From NCBI GenBank assembly GCA_027576995.1, contig JANBQC010000387.1, positions 1 to 27,080 on the forward strand: DNA of 27,080 nt. The letters run 5' to 3'. Under the pieces are notes generated by a model, which was given only the letters and a program-made list of their open reading frames with translations, was not told the origin of the DNA and did no database searches. This DNA is from Dimargaris cristalligena. Its lineage: Eukaryota > Kickxellomycota > Dimargaritomycetes > Dimargaritales > Dimargaritaceae. The position numbers and the translations under genes are program-made. Shown here in pieces: positions 10,468 through 22,552 of this stretch. Position 1 is the first letter of the stretch. The number at the start of each line of letters is the position of its first letter.

Positions 10468-13400
10468 TCGTTTTCTCTCTTTACACGAAAGATTTAGCAT
10501 GTCGTCGCTCACAGCAGGTGAACCTATTGCTCAATACAACTCAACAAATGCAATGTGCAATTGTTGGTTATAATTTACCAATCATCCACCCACCTACTTA
10601 CACCAATGTACAAGGACGTTACCGATACCTCCTTAAGCCCGAACTGAAACCTATATCTCCTGAAATACATAAGTCGGATCGTATATTGCGAGGATGGAAC
10701 TTAATTAAACCAGATTATGCCCTTCAACTGATATTTCAAGGGAAAATAATACTGCAATAAAGTGTGTATTGGTGCAGATGGGGGTCAGCTGGTGAATGAG
10801 GACGGAAATGGCTGCAAGGGATACTGAGTAAGGGAATTTTATTTAGGTATAATCAATAGTAAGAGTACCTAATTGTACACTTACCAATCCCAGCCGATGC
10901 TCGGGTAAGTGGGCAGCGAGAGCACGCAAATGCCCAACCTGCCGGGAAAGTCCATAATAAACAAAATGCTATTTGGGGCCATTGGCAAACTCTCAAGCTA
11001 CTCCAATGAAAAGTCATGAGCACCGCCATTAGTACTCACTAACAAAACCACCGGGAAGGCCGGGTATTTTGTAGTGAAAGAACAGGTCGGTCTGTGCATT
11101 CAAAGGTTGGGGAGTGGAGCATCCGCCCGGCTGGCATCACCTATGCAGACATCGGTCCATTGAGTAACCGTGACCTCTGATGCCAGATAGCCGGGCAGTT
11201 GCCGGTTCACATGCCGACCCAATCCCGCTAACAAGAATCTAATAAAGAGACCCGCTGCATACCCGTCGCCATACAGTGTCGCGGGAAAAAGCGGGTGGCA
11301 AACGAGAATAGCACTACCCTCCCCCAACTCCAGCTCATCCTGCCCATTTATTTAAACATACTTTAGGCCAACGCTTTGAAAATCCGAGCTCATAGAGAAT
11401 TACTATGCACAACCCATCTGGCCCAAACACAGTCTTGTAACCATATATTAACCTAGATGGATAGCAAAACTGATCACACCAGCCTTTACCCTATAGGAAA
11501 GTACAGAGAAAAAGTACAACTTAGGCCCACTGAGCGTTGAACATGTCCATTTTATTTGGCCAGTCTGGGTAGGACTGACTGAAATAGGGGGAGGGGGTTC
11601 AACCCAGTCGCTATTATTTCCCATGGATTAAGGGATTGGCGGGCTATCATGTCAGAGATATTCTGACACAGATAATATTTGCGGGGACCGATCCCTCTAC
11701 GTATTAACAGTACCTCACACTGGTGTGCTAATAATAAAGAAGTTCACGAGAGAGGGGGGCGAGTTGATAGGCTGAGTAAGTACGAATATTCCCAAGGCAC
11801 CACACGGCACAGTTTCTTTTCGTTTCTCGGGTATTGGAAGAGGAAGAAATAGAATAGAATAGAAAGCGATACCAACCGAGGTGGCCAGTTGGTGAGGATG
11901 CAAAGAAAAACTCAATCATGCCCACTTGCTGATACTACAGCGGTGCCACGTCTATTTCATTTCTAATGGGCACAGTCAGCATGTCGATGTAGATATGGGG
12001 AGGCATGAGCTACCGTGTGGGTGGGAGAGGGGCGGGGCTTAAAGTCGCCCATGGGAACCGGCTAGGGCCGACGTTATGGTAAACGGCCGATATAAATAAC
12101 AATAACTATCAACGTAGACCGGGAAAGTGCGTGTCAACAGACAAACGAACTACCCCGCAGAATACCTGTCCGTAGATATCTGCAGGCCCATGCACGTTTG
12201 CGACATTGAAGGGAGTACTGCATCGGGCGTATCGGGTACGCGGGACCCACCAAGGAACCCCCTTCGGTAGACATCTGCAGGACCAGGACCTGTAGTTGTG
12301 CGTTTCTTGGGATGAGGGAGAAAAGAAAAACATTGCACAACCCACGCATCGGTTTATTTTGATTACTTTTTATCACACCCGCCGCCCATTCTATTCACGT
12401 ACCTGCATGGGTTCAATGGGGGGGGGGAGAGAAAGAGAAGTGATGGGCCCGGATAGTCCACCCATTCGCATGTATTACAAAGATGTACACTATCGCAGTC
12501 CAGCCCATTTCACTTCAAACCCCTCACGCCATGCTTAGAATGATATACCCCAGCTGCCTCCCCCTAATTCTGGCATTCTATTTCCGACAAACAATATTGT
12601 CAGGTGGCCGATTCAGATGTAACGTCGGGGCGCCATGCATGTCATCCAATTACACGGTCGGGCCGACCAATTTCCCGTCAAGGAACTCTAAATATAGTCG
12701 GGACAGAATTGGGGCAAAGGGCCTGATGCCAAAGAACGAAATAACACGATTGAGGGGATGGGGGTGGTCAAGGCAGTGTGAATCCGTATACGGCCCGGTA
12801 TTGGGCGTATTGCATGTACTCCCTCCACCCGATGCTGTTCAAAATATGAGCTGTACTGGCTGAAGAGTCGGTAACATTTTAACAACCATAATGGGGCACC
12901 GGGGAGCTTGGTCATCCGTTCATCTATAATGGCAAGTGGTTCTATGTGATTATAAAACATTCCGTAGTGGGCAGTATGGGTGTGGAGCCAAACAAACCCC
13001 ACTGGATGGACTGCCTGTTATGATAGTATCAGTTCTTTCTAAATATATCTAGTATAGCAAGGGGGGAGTGGTGGCCCCCTCCCCTCCTCAAAACTGGCTA
13101 ATCCACTGTTTGGAAAACCAGGGTAGCGGTGACTCGCTTCTAATTAACATATGAGCGTGGGGGTACTTGAGTAACTGTAATGGTTAGGATTTTTGGGCAG
13201 TGCTGCTAAAGATGGGTAGGTAAGCGATGGGGGCAGTTATGGAAAGTCGGCCAGGCCGATCTTTGAGGACCGATGGGCTAATTGACTGGCACTACCCAAG
13301 CTGTTGAAGGGATTGCGATTGTCACCAAATGGACGGTAGTAAAAGGATAGGAGAGGGAGGGGGTGACGCGGATCGCAGCAGATTTAAGCCAAGGGATTTG

Positions 13401-14640
13401 TTGACACGGTGGCTATGGACGGGGAGGAGTATCCACCCGGGACCACTTGCTTTATTCGGATTCGCAGAAGAACTCGGCAGGCGATTCGGATACCGGCTTT
13501 CAGTAGGGCCATGGTAGGATATCAGTTAAACGAAGGCCCTAAATGGGCCAGGCAAAGGGGTCGAGTTGCAACCGGATGGAGCAGTGAAAGCTGGAGTTGG
13601 CTAGATCTTACGAATGATTAGATGAATTCACTATAGTTGGATTCATTAATCACAACCGAGAGCCGTGGGCCGCGTATCATCCACTAGCATGGTAATGGCA
13701 ATCAGGGGTCCCGGTGGATAGGACCAAGAAGGGGGACCATTGGTTAAAGATGGCGCCAATGGTCCAGCCAAGGAACCACTCTCCAACTGGTTAAAGGCTG
13801 CTTTTTTAAACCTGTTCTTGGTCTAGGAGAGTATTTCCGGTTGCCTATTGGCCAGCTGGGTGGGGAGATCATGGTCGGTCTAACTTACGTGTGTCATCTC
13901 GTGAGCAAACCAGCCCTCCCCCGTTGACGAAGCAGCGTCTCCGATAAAGGGGAGAAAGGGAAAGAACACTCTACAATCGGTGGTGCGGGAGGCTGAGCCG
14001 CCACACCATGCGAACAGACGAAATAGCACAATAATCATTTCCCAATTCCACATTCATAGTGGGTGGCATTTTGGCGATCCATTATCGGGTGCTGAGAATA
14101 TATTTAATAGAGTAATGGTGTGGCGGCCGCCGTGCTGAGTAAATTACAAGGATGGGGGGAGGCCGAGACGATCGCAACGACTCGATGGGAGCTGCCGAGA
14201 GCTAGGCAGCGGCAATGATAGGTGTTCAAACAAGTGAGCCCGGGAGATACCCATGTATATTTATATATATTTAGCGGAGGAATCACCTGCGGGCGTGGGA
14301 GAGGCGTAAGAGGTGGCACAGAACGTCAGTAAGAGTCCATTTATTATTTATACATTTATAAAGGGTGGAATAGTAGTAATTATTTATATTAGAATACGTG
14401 GACATATATATCATCATCAAATGGACAGATGGTCACAACACAGCCCGCCAAAACCAAGCGACCGAATGGCTGGTTCATGCGGCCGGGAGTCGTGCGATGG
14501 TCGAAGCGAACGCATGTCGGCGGTCGGGTCATTTTCATATCGCCGCTATTTAGGCTGACCTGGTGTTGTGTACATATGTGCATCGGGGTATAAACAGACG
14601 TGTGTATGTATGTGTTAGTGCGGGCCGCATTCCCCCCCAT

Positions 14641-16438
14641 TCATGGGGTAGGAGAACAACCATTGAGTGCGGGGTGCGTATAATGAAAATTGGGCCTCAT
14701 TTGTGTTTACCCGCCCAGCTGGCCCGACGTCGCGGCTTGTATGCGGGGGTTTGCAAAGGATGCTTTTATAACCCAGCCCTTTTGCCCGCACTTGTCTTCA
14801 CCACCGGCATGCCCTCAAGACCTTATTACTACACCAGCCTCGTTCCTATAGTTTCGAAGGGCTTGACGGAGGTCCAGTTACCACGCCCGCTCTTTTCGTT
14901 TCTTGCAAATTCGCCTCTATCCCTCATCCTTCTCTGCTCTAATATCCACGGGCGCATACAAGCCTCCTTCCAGAGTTAGGCTGGTTCGCTTATCCTTTTG
15001 ACTGTAAAGGTCCGACCTGGCCCTGGCCCGGGCCCCTCGACCCCCGAGCCCAGTTCTATTCAAACCCAGAGCCGCCTTTTCACTTGACCTCCATTCTCAT
15101 TGGTCGCGCACCCCCCTCTTTTCTGCTTTCTTTACTTATTTTTACTTATTGCTTTCTTTTCCTTTGCATTGGTGGTCTACTGCTTCTTCAGATTCCCAAG
15201 CCCCACGCTCTATCTCCCCTTCCTTCCCTTCTCTATCTACCCCGCCATTGACCAACCCATTTGAAGGGCGCTGAGTTAAAAGTACTTCTTCTTCGAGCCC
15301 CGCCCATTGGACTAGTCTTTGACCACTGCTGCTGTCTAGCCCCCCCCTCTGCAGTGTTCTTGTAGGTCCCTCTCGTCGACCCGCGAGGGACTCTTTAAAC
15401 TATTTCCCGTCCTACCCCGCCGGTGGTTTCGAAGGTACGTATGTCCCCCTCGCCTATATGCTTTTATTAGTTTAGTGCATATACTGAACTCCCGAAACCT
15501 TGTTACAGGCTAAAGTAGAGTGTTTTTTGGCGGTTCTCCACCCTCCAGTCTCCCCCATTTGACCCGTTTTCCCAGGCCCCTCTCTAGGAGTCGCAGGTCC
15601 TTCCTTCCCCAGCCTGGGGGGTGAATATACTTTTATTTTCTATTATTATTATAATACTATATGTAGAGAGAGGGTCTAACCTACCCTTGCTGGGGTAATT
15701 CAACCTGCCTTCTTCTACTACCCTCCACTTCGGCCCGCGCCTCTCCGTATTCTTTCTTCTCCTCCCCCACTTTGCTCTTTTTGACTTCTACAATTCCAAA
15801 CCATACCCTTAGCCGGTCTTCACAGTCCTTTGACTAGCCCCTTTCTAGTTACACAAGTGCCTCACTTTTTTTACTTATCTCGTCTGGCAACACCGCCATC
15901 CAGCAGTATATATCTTCTTACCAGAGCACCACCGTCCCCGATCCCCATACCCTGTGTGTTCCATCCACCGACTGTCCTTTTCCCACCTAACTTTACATTT
16001 ATTCTACTCTACGCTGTGTGACCTTTTGCTCGGAACCGACATCCCCGTTGCTTCATCACCATCGCCCTCTCTACCGTCGCGCCTAACGTCTACTCGCCTC
16101 AGTTTCAAATAGACCCCCCTCATCCACATAAACTTACCAGCTTAGCCGCTCCCGATTCGCGTTGGAACCTGGAAACCGCCTGTGTACCCGATTCTTTCCA
16201 GGCCATTGGCTCCTCCGATCCAGCTTCCAAACCGTTACCCCACCCCATACCCCTTGAGTTGCCGGAACCAACGCCGCCATCCCCTCCCGGTGGCCTACAC
16301 TATCCCGACTTGCTTTATTATTTTTAATCCGGTGTTTCCCGATTCACGTCACCCTGGAACGGCCCATTCGTAATCTGTCGCCCCGCTGCCAGCGCCAAAC
16401 GCTTTGACTGGTTTACAGGCCCGCTCACCCCCTTTATT
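14641..16438 (+). promoter_or_regulatory. pyrimidine-rich upstream region of the B56 gene, possible 5' UTR intron
   Basis: From about 15,060 the plus strand becomes markedly C/T-rich and stays so to the B56 start. A similar texture precedes the GH72 start. GAAG|GTACGT at 15,436 followed by TTGTTACAG ending near 15,508 would make a small 5' UTR intron, and TTTACAG ending near 16,418 is a second possible leader acceptor. A TTTTATAA word near 14,764 is a distant TATA candidate. An open frame of 138 codons at 14563-14979 begins at TTG and has no motif; I do not call it. Confidence 0.35.
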
Positions 16439-19400
16439 ATGTCCGTTAACCTAATAGAATCCCCTTCGCCCTCCGATTCCTCTGCTTGCGTTCGTGACAC
16501 CTCCGCTCCTATTGCTTCTATTTCTACACCTATTTCCTCCACCCCCGCGCCTGTGGCTCCCCGCGTCAGCGCCTTTCAAATTGGACCCGCGGTAACCGCT
16601 GCCCCCCTCACAGATACCATGAAAACCACCGATAGCGCCGCTGCGCCATCCAGGGAAAGGGTAAGTCACATGTTCACCAACCTTGTCTCTGGGCCCAAGC
16701 CTCCGTCCTGGATCGCCTAAAGTGACAGAGGGCCCCTGGGTTAGGACACTCGGCTACCACTGGCCAATATTGATAGGCAGTGGCGGCCCGGGGATTATTG
16801 ATATCCGCCCCTGGCACCTGCTCCTCACTCTCCCTCTCTGGTGGGTGATGCACCTCTTTGGGAGGCCAGGGTGTGTGTACTCACCCCTTTATTATGCCGT
16901 GACCTACCCTGCCCGGGGTATGTCTCCCTCTACGTTGACCTCTTCACCCCAATCCCACAGCATTGGGCCTGCTTTCGCCCATTGCACGCCCGGTCTAGTG
17001 GTGTTTTCATCAACTGGTGCTCTGTTCTGGGATCTGTCTTGGTTCTATATATTGATCTTACTCCGACTTGCCCTGTCTATTTTCACCACTCAGTTGGATT
17101 GACCTATTCAGCCAATCGACGTCAATAATATATCCAGTACTTACTTGATTTACCACTTGTTTATCCCCTTGGTATTCCTTTTTATATTATATTTTATTTC
17201 CCCATAACCCTTTCTATCGTTTATAGCAGATGGCAGCCAGCCCGGATTCGTCGTCCCTACCCAAAACGGTGTCCCTATTACGATTGAAGAATACGCCCAC
17301 CAACACCGTGCCGGTGGTCAAATCGCCTCGGATCAAACCCCTCTCTTCCCGCTTCAATACGAGCACATCCGTAACTTGGGAAGACCTGCCCCTCTTCAAA
17401 GGTAAGCCACTGCTTTTACTCCGACCCTCTCCAGTAACGGCTAGCGTAGTAATCCGGTTAGTTGTCACCGTCTTATTACCAGTTCCTGGTACTTACCTGA
17501 CGAAGGAGTCACTATGGCTCGTATTTAAACCAATACACGCCCTTCGCCAAAATAGAGCAAGACCCCCCACCAGACTTATCTTACCTTTTTTAACTTTGAA
17601 TGTTTTCCCTCGGTGATAACCCGCTAACCCTAACCCTCTCCAGAGATCTCCGACGATGCTCGACCTGCGCTCCTCCTCAAAAAACTTGAACAATGCTCTA
17701 TTGTATTCGATTTTACCGACCCTACCTCCCACCCGGCCTACAAGGAAGCCAAGCAGAAGTACCTGGTCGATTTAGTGGACTACATTGCCCACAATCGCAA
17801 TGTTATTGACGAGCCTGTCTATCCCGCCGTGTTTTCAATGGTAGGTATCTGAGCGGTAATTATTATTGACCGATGCTGCTTTTTTTTCTAGAATATTGGC
17901 AATATAATTTAAAATATTGAACATGAGAAGTGACAAGCATTAGGACCAATATGTTTACTAAACAACCCTGTCTATTGTCTGTGTGTAACTTGTTCCTCTC
18001 CTTTTTACTGCTTTAGTTTGCTGCCAACCTCTTTCGAACGATTCCACCCCAGGTTAATCCCATGGGAGAACAATTCGACCCGGACGAGGATGACCCAGTC
18101 CTGGAGGTTGCCTGGCCCCACCTCCAAATCGTATACGAATTTTTCCTCCGATTCATTGAAAGCCCAGACTTTAGCCCTGCTGTTGCCCGCAAGTACATTG
18201 ACCACAAATTTATCCAAGAGGTACGTCATTTTGCTATAAATTTCTTTGCCGGCCCTTGGTTATCAAGCGTGTCTGTCGTCAAAGGCAATTAGTTATGAGA
18301 TATCCTATACTCACCGTAGTCAATTGGAAAGCCCTGCCTGCCTTGGTGCTTGGCTACAATAGCAATTCTTCAACGCCTCTCATCCGTTATGTTATCAATA
18401 TTACTTGATTATATCTCCTACTGCGGTTCATTGGTAACCGGGCATTAGCTTCTCGACCTCTTCGACAGTGAAGATCCCCGAGAACGCGAATATTTAAAGA
18501 CGACGTTACATAGGATTTACGGAAAATTCCTTCACCTTAGGGCCTTTATCCGCAAGGCAATCAACAATATATTCTTTTACTTCATCTACGAACAGGAAAG
18601 GCACCACGGTATTGCTGAATTATTGGAAATTCTGGGCAGGTAAGCTTCCACTGGTATTCATTAACTATTCAAATTAACGGCGAGTGCCTAGATCTTCAGC
18701 GGTATGTATTCCAGAGCCCCCTTGCGGATCAATTTGCATAAATATTCTGGCCACCGCCTAAAACCTTGTGCTCTTATTTATATTATCACCAATTCGGCTT
18801 TATAGTATCATCAATGGGTTCGCACTACCACTCAAGGAGGAGCACCAGAATTTCCTCACCAAGGTCCTACTCCCCCTGCACAAGGCCCGGCCCCTGATTG
18901 TTTACTACCAGCAACTCGCCTACTGCACCGTTCAGTTTCTCGAGAAGGACCCTAAGCTTACCGATAAAGTAGTGCACGGCCTACTCAAATACTGGCCCAA
19001 GGTGAGCAGCCCCAAGGAGGTTATGTTTCTCAATGAGATGGAGGACATATTGACCAATATGGACGATGAAATGTTCGGCCGCCTCTGCATACCTGTCTTC
19101 AAACAAGTGGCCCGTTCTATGGCCAGCCCCCATTTCCAAGTGGCTGACCGGGCCCTGGGATACTGGCGGAATGACTGTGTGGTGGAGTTGATTAGCCGCC
19201 ACCGAACAACGATTCTACCCATTGTGTTTCCGGTTCTGAGTAAGTTTTCCAAGGGCCACTGGAACCGGAACGTCCATCAAGTGATGTACAACACTTTGCA
19301 GTTTTTTATGGACGAGGACCCCGATTTGTTTGAAAAATGTTTACGGCAGGCCCGCGAACAGCGGCAGGGCGAGCGATTACGCATTAAACAGCGGGACATC

Positions 19401-20012
19401 GTTTGGGATCATGTCCAAGGGATTGTGTCGGCAAAGCAGCGCCCATCCACCCCCAGCGGTAACCCGGAGGCCAGTCCACCACAGGCCTCTTCACTGCTCT
19501 CCCCGCGAACCCATCGTCGCCTTCTCTTGGTCAACAGTGACCGCACCTTTCTTGGGATAGGCTCGGTAGTCGGGGGACCCAATCGTTCCCGGGCCGGGTC
19601 ACTCGAATATGAGGAGGACGTGGATATGCTCGAGAGCCTGCAGCAGTCGCTGGTCGACGGCAGCCATGAGCCCCTAGTTGGCCACCCGCCACCCGAATTC
19701 CGGCGGCGCAAATCGGTGTTGCCCATGGATGAGCACGTACTTCGGGAATTGACGCAGTACCGGGGGCCCGAGTCGTTGGTGGATATGGAGATGGATTTTG
19801 CAGACCTACGGTCGCCCACTTCTCCGTACTACTGCGACGCTAATGGACGACCAGTGGATTTGGACACTTCGACGCCGGCCATGACAGCCACAGTGGTGGC
19901 GGCCACCGCTGCGGCGACCCGGGCTGCGTCCGACCTGGTATCTGATTTAAACACTGCCACTTGCGCCACTTCCCCGTCAACCACCGCACCCACGACTATA
20001 TCATATCTTTAG
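16439..20012 (+). CDS. RTS1: PP2A regulatory subunit B56 (B')
   Basis: Six exons: 16439-16660, 17227-17401, 17644-17840, 18017-18220, 18449-18639 and 18806-20012. They give about 731 residues, with all phases consistent. The N-terminus (1-110) is Ser/Pro/Thr-rich and variable. The HEAT-like B56 core runs from about 116 ([13 protein letters not shown]) to about 540, with family blocks [53 protein letters not shown] and LLKYWPK. H287, R288, Y290 and R297 align with the human B56 residues that bind LxxIxE motifs in PP2A partners. The protein would dock the PP2A core to such substrates, acting in mitosis, stress and septation in yeasts (Rts1, Par1). The tail, 540-731, is disordered-looking with an RRRKS site at 629-633. 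The 5' exon and the start at 16439 are the least certain part. ATG at 17230 is an alternative start giving a shorter protein. Confidence 0.94.
17221..17230 (+). other. tandem NAGNAG splice acceptor of B56 intron 1
   Basis: The intron ends TAGCAG, directly followed by ATGGCA. Use of the first AG keeps one extra Gln codon; use of the second starts at the ATG codon. Both keep the frame, so the two isoforms would differ by one residue. Confidence 0.6.
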
Positions 20013-22110
20013 AATGTAGTAGACCAAGCATTAGTGTGTGGGTAGCGGAGCGCCGTTGTATATCCGACCCGTTTATCCGAAGTGGATCTCTAATTCACCT
20101 TTATATATATAAATGTTTATAGACGTGGATATATATATATATATATATATAGTCATGTAATTGCTCGGCCTCCGTTAGTACTTCGTTTCCGGTTATTATG
20201 TTTACCTTCGACTTGCTTTTTTACTTTCGTATTTTTTTTTCAGGTTATTATTTTCAAAAAAACTGTTTGTCCACCAACCATTATTACTCTCTACTTTATT
20301 TTATATAATTTTATACTATTTGATTTTCCATTGTTTTTGGTGCAGCCGATATTTTTGACACCCGCTTACGTTTAGTTTATACATCTACGATATCGACCGC
20401 GGCATGGTCACATTAACGCGTATATATCTTATATATATTCCCTTGGGCTATAACGAACATTTTACTATTTGGCCATTCCACTTTGTCCAGTTTTATATAT
20501 ATACATATATATATACCACCTAGTCTCGTGTAATTCTTAACCTGACACTAGTAGTATATTTATTTTTCTAAATTTGATGAAATTTAATGAGAGCAATAAC
20601 TCTTTCGGTTGGTTTGTTATATACTTAATATCACATTTATATATCGTTTGCTCATCTACCTACGCCTCTACTATTTTTGCAGCTGATTATACCTAACCTC
20701 ATAATACTTTTGCGTCTAGTTAATTATTATAATAAATCGTTAATTGTGTTTTTTTAGTGTGGTTTTGACTTTATAGTCCCGAGGTCTTAAAACCTCTTTT
20801 GCCATTGCTCTGGTAATAAAAAAACTAGAGGTGAGAATGGCCAAATCTTCTCAAACTAGGAACCTTAGTTGTAGCTACATTAATGAAATGCCTCGCCATA
20901 CCAATACGGTGGTATTTTTGTTGGATTCTCTAACGAGTTGAGTTGGCTTTTTTGATCTCCGAGACCCGTGTTTATATAGGTGAATGGCAGCAAGTGTTAA
21001 TTTGGGACAGTCCATTTATCTCAGCAATGGTTATTGCCCCCTTTAAACTCACGTATCAAATGGGAGTAGTTCAACCAGGCTGTATAACAAAAAATCCATT
21101 TGATGAGGCAAATACTACTGGTTGAAAATAAACATCCCACCAATTTTCCCGCACACATATCAGTTAAAACCTTATACCACTAAGCCGAACTTCACCCATA
21201 TTATCTCGTTCAGCGGGAACGACCGACGGTAGGATTTGCCAGGCGATTTTCCTTCCACCGAACAATTACACCACTATGATGTGGTGGAGACTCTATTGGG
21301 ATGAGGCAATAATCGTGTTGTGATGGTGATTGGCATCTACCACTACCACTATTATTGATGATTGGCATTATCATTCCGCCCATCCAATTGTATTTTAATG
21401 TTGGGAGAAGGGGTTGGAGTAAAGCGAGCCGAGCAACTACCACTACCGGTCCTTTGGATGGGTTGGCCTTCCGGGCCAAGTGTGAATAAGCGGGGGGAGG
21501 GGGAGGCTATTACCATTCAAAGCTCTAGTTGTGGCAACTGTCAGCTCCAATTCATATTGAATAGAACCGGTTTTTTCATTCTCAGACTGATCCACGCTTA
21601 TATACTCTCTCCCCTTGCTACATTATCTTTCCTTCTCCCCTTATTGACATAGTAGGTCTAGATTATACCGAATTGCATTACTATCATTGCTAGGCCTACT
21701 TTACAGTTGGGGATAAATGGGGGGAAGAGGGAGTACTCTCCGTCATAAAAGGGGGATGGGGACCCAGCCAATGCCAGCGCCATAATGGGGGGGTGGTGAA
21801 TTCAAAGTCCGGCTGGTTATATATGCGGAACGGGCCCCCCCTCCTTTCTCCCCATCCCATTCTACTAATGTATATATGCGTGTGGTACACTGGGAGGTAT
21901 AGGCCGCATACAGAGACCATTCTATCCCGTGGTTGTCTTTCTCTTCTATTAAAACTACCTTTGGAGGTTTTTAGTTGACTCCATCCACCTTGTTCTTCCT
22001 AATGTTATTCTTATAACCTACCATTTCTCCTTTTCCTTCATGTCTTTACTAGTCCTTACGAATTCCTTCCTCGGTTGGTATTATTGACTAATTACCCACT
22101 CCGCCTCCCT
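20013..22110. other. AT-rich spacer downstream of B56, no gene seen
   Basis: The first 900 bp are very AT-rich with several TATATA tracts, including (AT)11 at 20129-20151. These fit the B56 3' untranslated region and intergenic DNA. From 21,200 to 21,900 the composition is balanced, with frames of up to 96 codons on both strands, but none has a motif, signal peptide or usable splice context. No tRNA was found. Confidence 0.5.
20129..20151. repeat. (AT) dinucleotide repeat
   Basis: About eleven AT units, about 120 bp downstream of the B56 stop codon, in presumed 3' untranslated or intergenic sequence. Confidence 0.8.
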
Positions 22111-22552
22111 TGACGTGCGCTATTTAAATAGCCGCCCCTGGTTACTCACTTGCGACACTCCGTTGTCCATACCTAATTATTCACTTCTATTCTCTCTCTC
22201 TGTTATTATTTACCAAACCCCTGGCTCGTTCTTAGCTGCTATTACTCCAACTGACCTTGTCCGCTTTGGGCCTTATTTATTCGAACCTGAAGCCACTACC
22301 TTGTCTTTTATTTTTCGGTGAGTTTTATCACCTTGTCTTGTCGCTTATCTGGGTGTATACACCACCCGCTGTTCGTTCAAGCTCCGCTTCCTGCCTCTCT
22401 CTTGATCGGTCCGCCTCCACCTCTACCAGCTACCGTGTCCCCTTTCACCCACTCAGTTTCTCTCTCTCTCTCTCTTTCTCCCCCAAGCCTGACCGGCCCG
22501 GCCCTTGTTACACCCGTACGCCCCTTCCCTTCCACACCCGGTTCTTCTCGCC
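22111..22552 (+). promoter_or_regulatory. putative promoter and pyrimidine-rich leader of the GH72 gene
   Basis: A TGACGTG word at 22111-22117 (CRE-like) is followed at once by TATTTAAATA at 22121-22130, a TATA-like palindrome. From about 22,180 to the start codon the strand is strongly C/T-rich, including (TC)8 at 22459-22475. Such leaders are common in strongly expressed fungal genes. Factor binding is inferred from words only. Confidence 0.35.
22459..22475. repeat. (TC) dinucleotide repeat in the GH72 leader
   Basis: Eight TC units about 80 bp before the start codon, within a longer C/T-rich stretch. Confidence 0.75.

Larger units (their letters stand above)
9046..14640. other. long region without a confident gene; scattered coding-like fragments
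   Basis: Base composition is near balanced and many frames of 60-126 codons occur on both strands, but none shows a family motif. On the minus strand there are short frames ending at good donors: 14038-13889 (signal-peptide-like, ends at GTAAGT), 12471-12403 (ends at GTACGT), one ending at 11040 (GTGAGT) and one ending at 10885 (GTAAGT). I could not join them into one phase-consistent protein. They may be pieces of an intron-rich gene, a decayed gene, or chance. No tRNA or rRNA pattern was found. Confidence 0.4.

Noticed and set aside
10383..10760. 125-codon plus-strand frame
   Set aside because: Starts at TTG, includes a CA microsatellite translated as alternating Thr-His, and has no recognisable family feature.
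12483..13002. Overlapping frames of 126 (plus) and 104 (minus) codons
   Set aside because: They overlap on opposite strands and neither has a domain, signal peptide or clear start context. The minus one has a fair acceptor at its head but no partner exon.
14563..14979. 138-codon plus-strand open frame
   Set aside because: No ATG at its start, no motif, and it lies in the pyrimidine-rich upstream zone where stop codons are depleted by composition.
17624..17637. CTAACCCTAACCCT resembles two fungal telomere repeats
   Set aside because: It sits just before the CTCCAG acceptor of a B56 intron, where CTAAC is an expected branch-point word. Only two units are present, and the flanking exons continue normally.
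22505..22552. In-frame upstream extension of the GH72 gene
   Set aside because: No ATG in the extension, and it would place 16 extra residues before a well-formed signal peptide.
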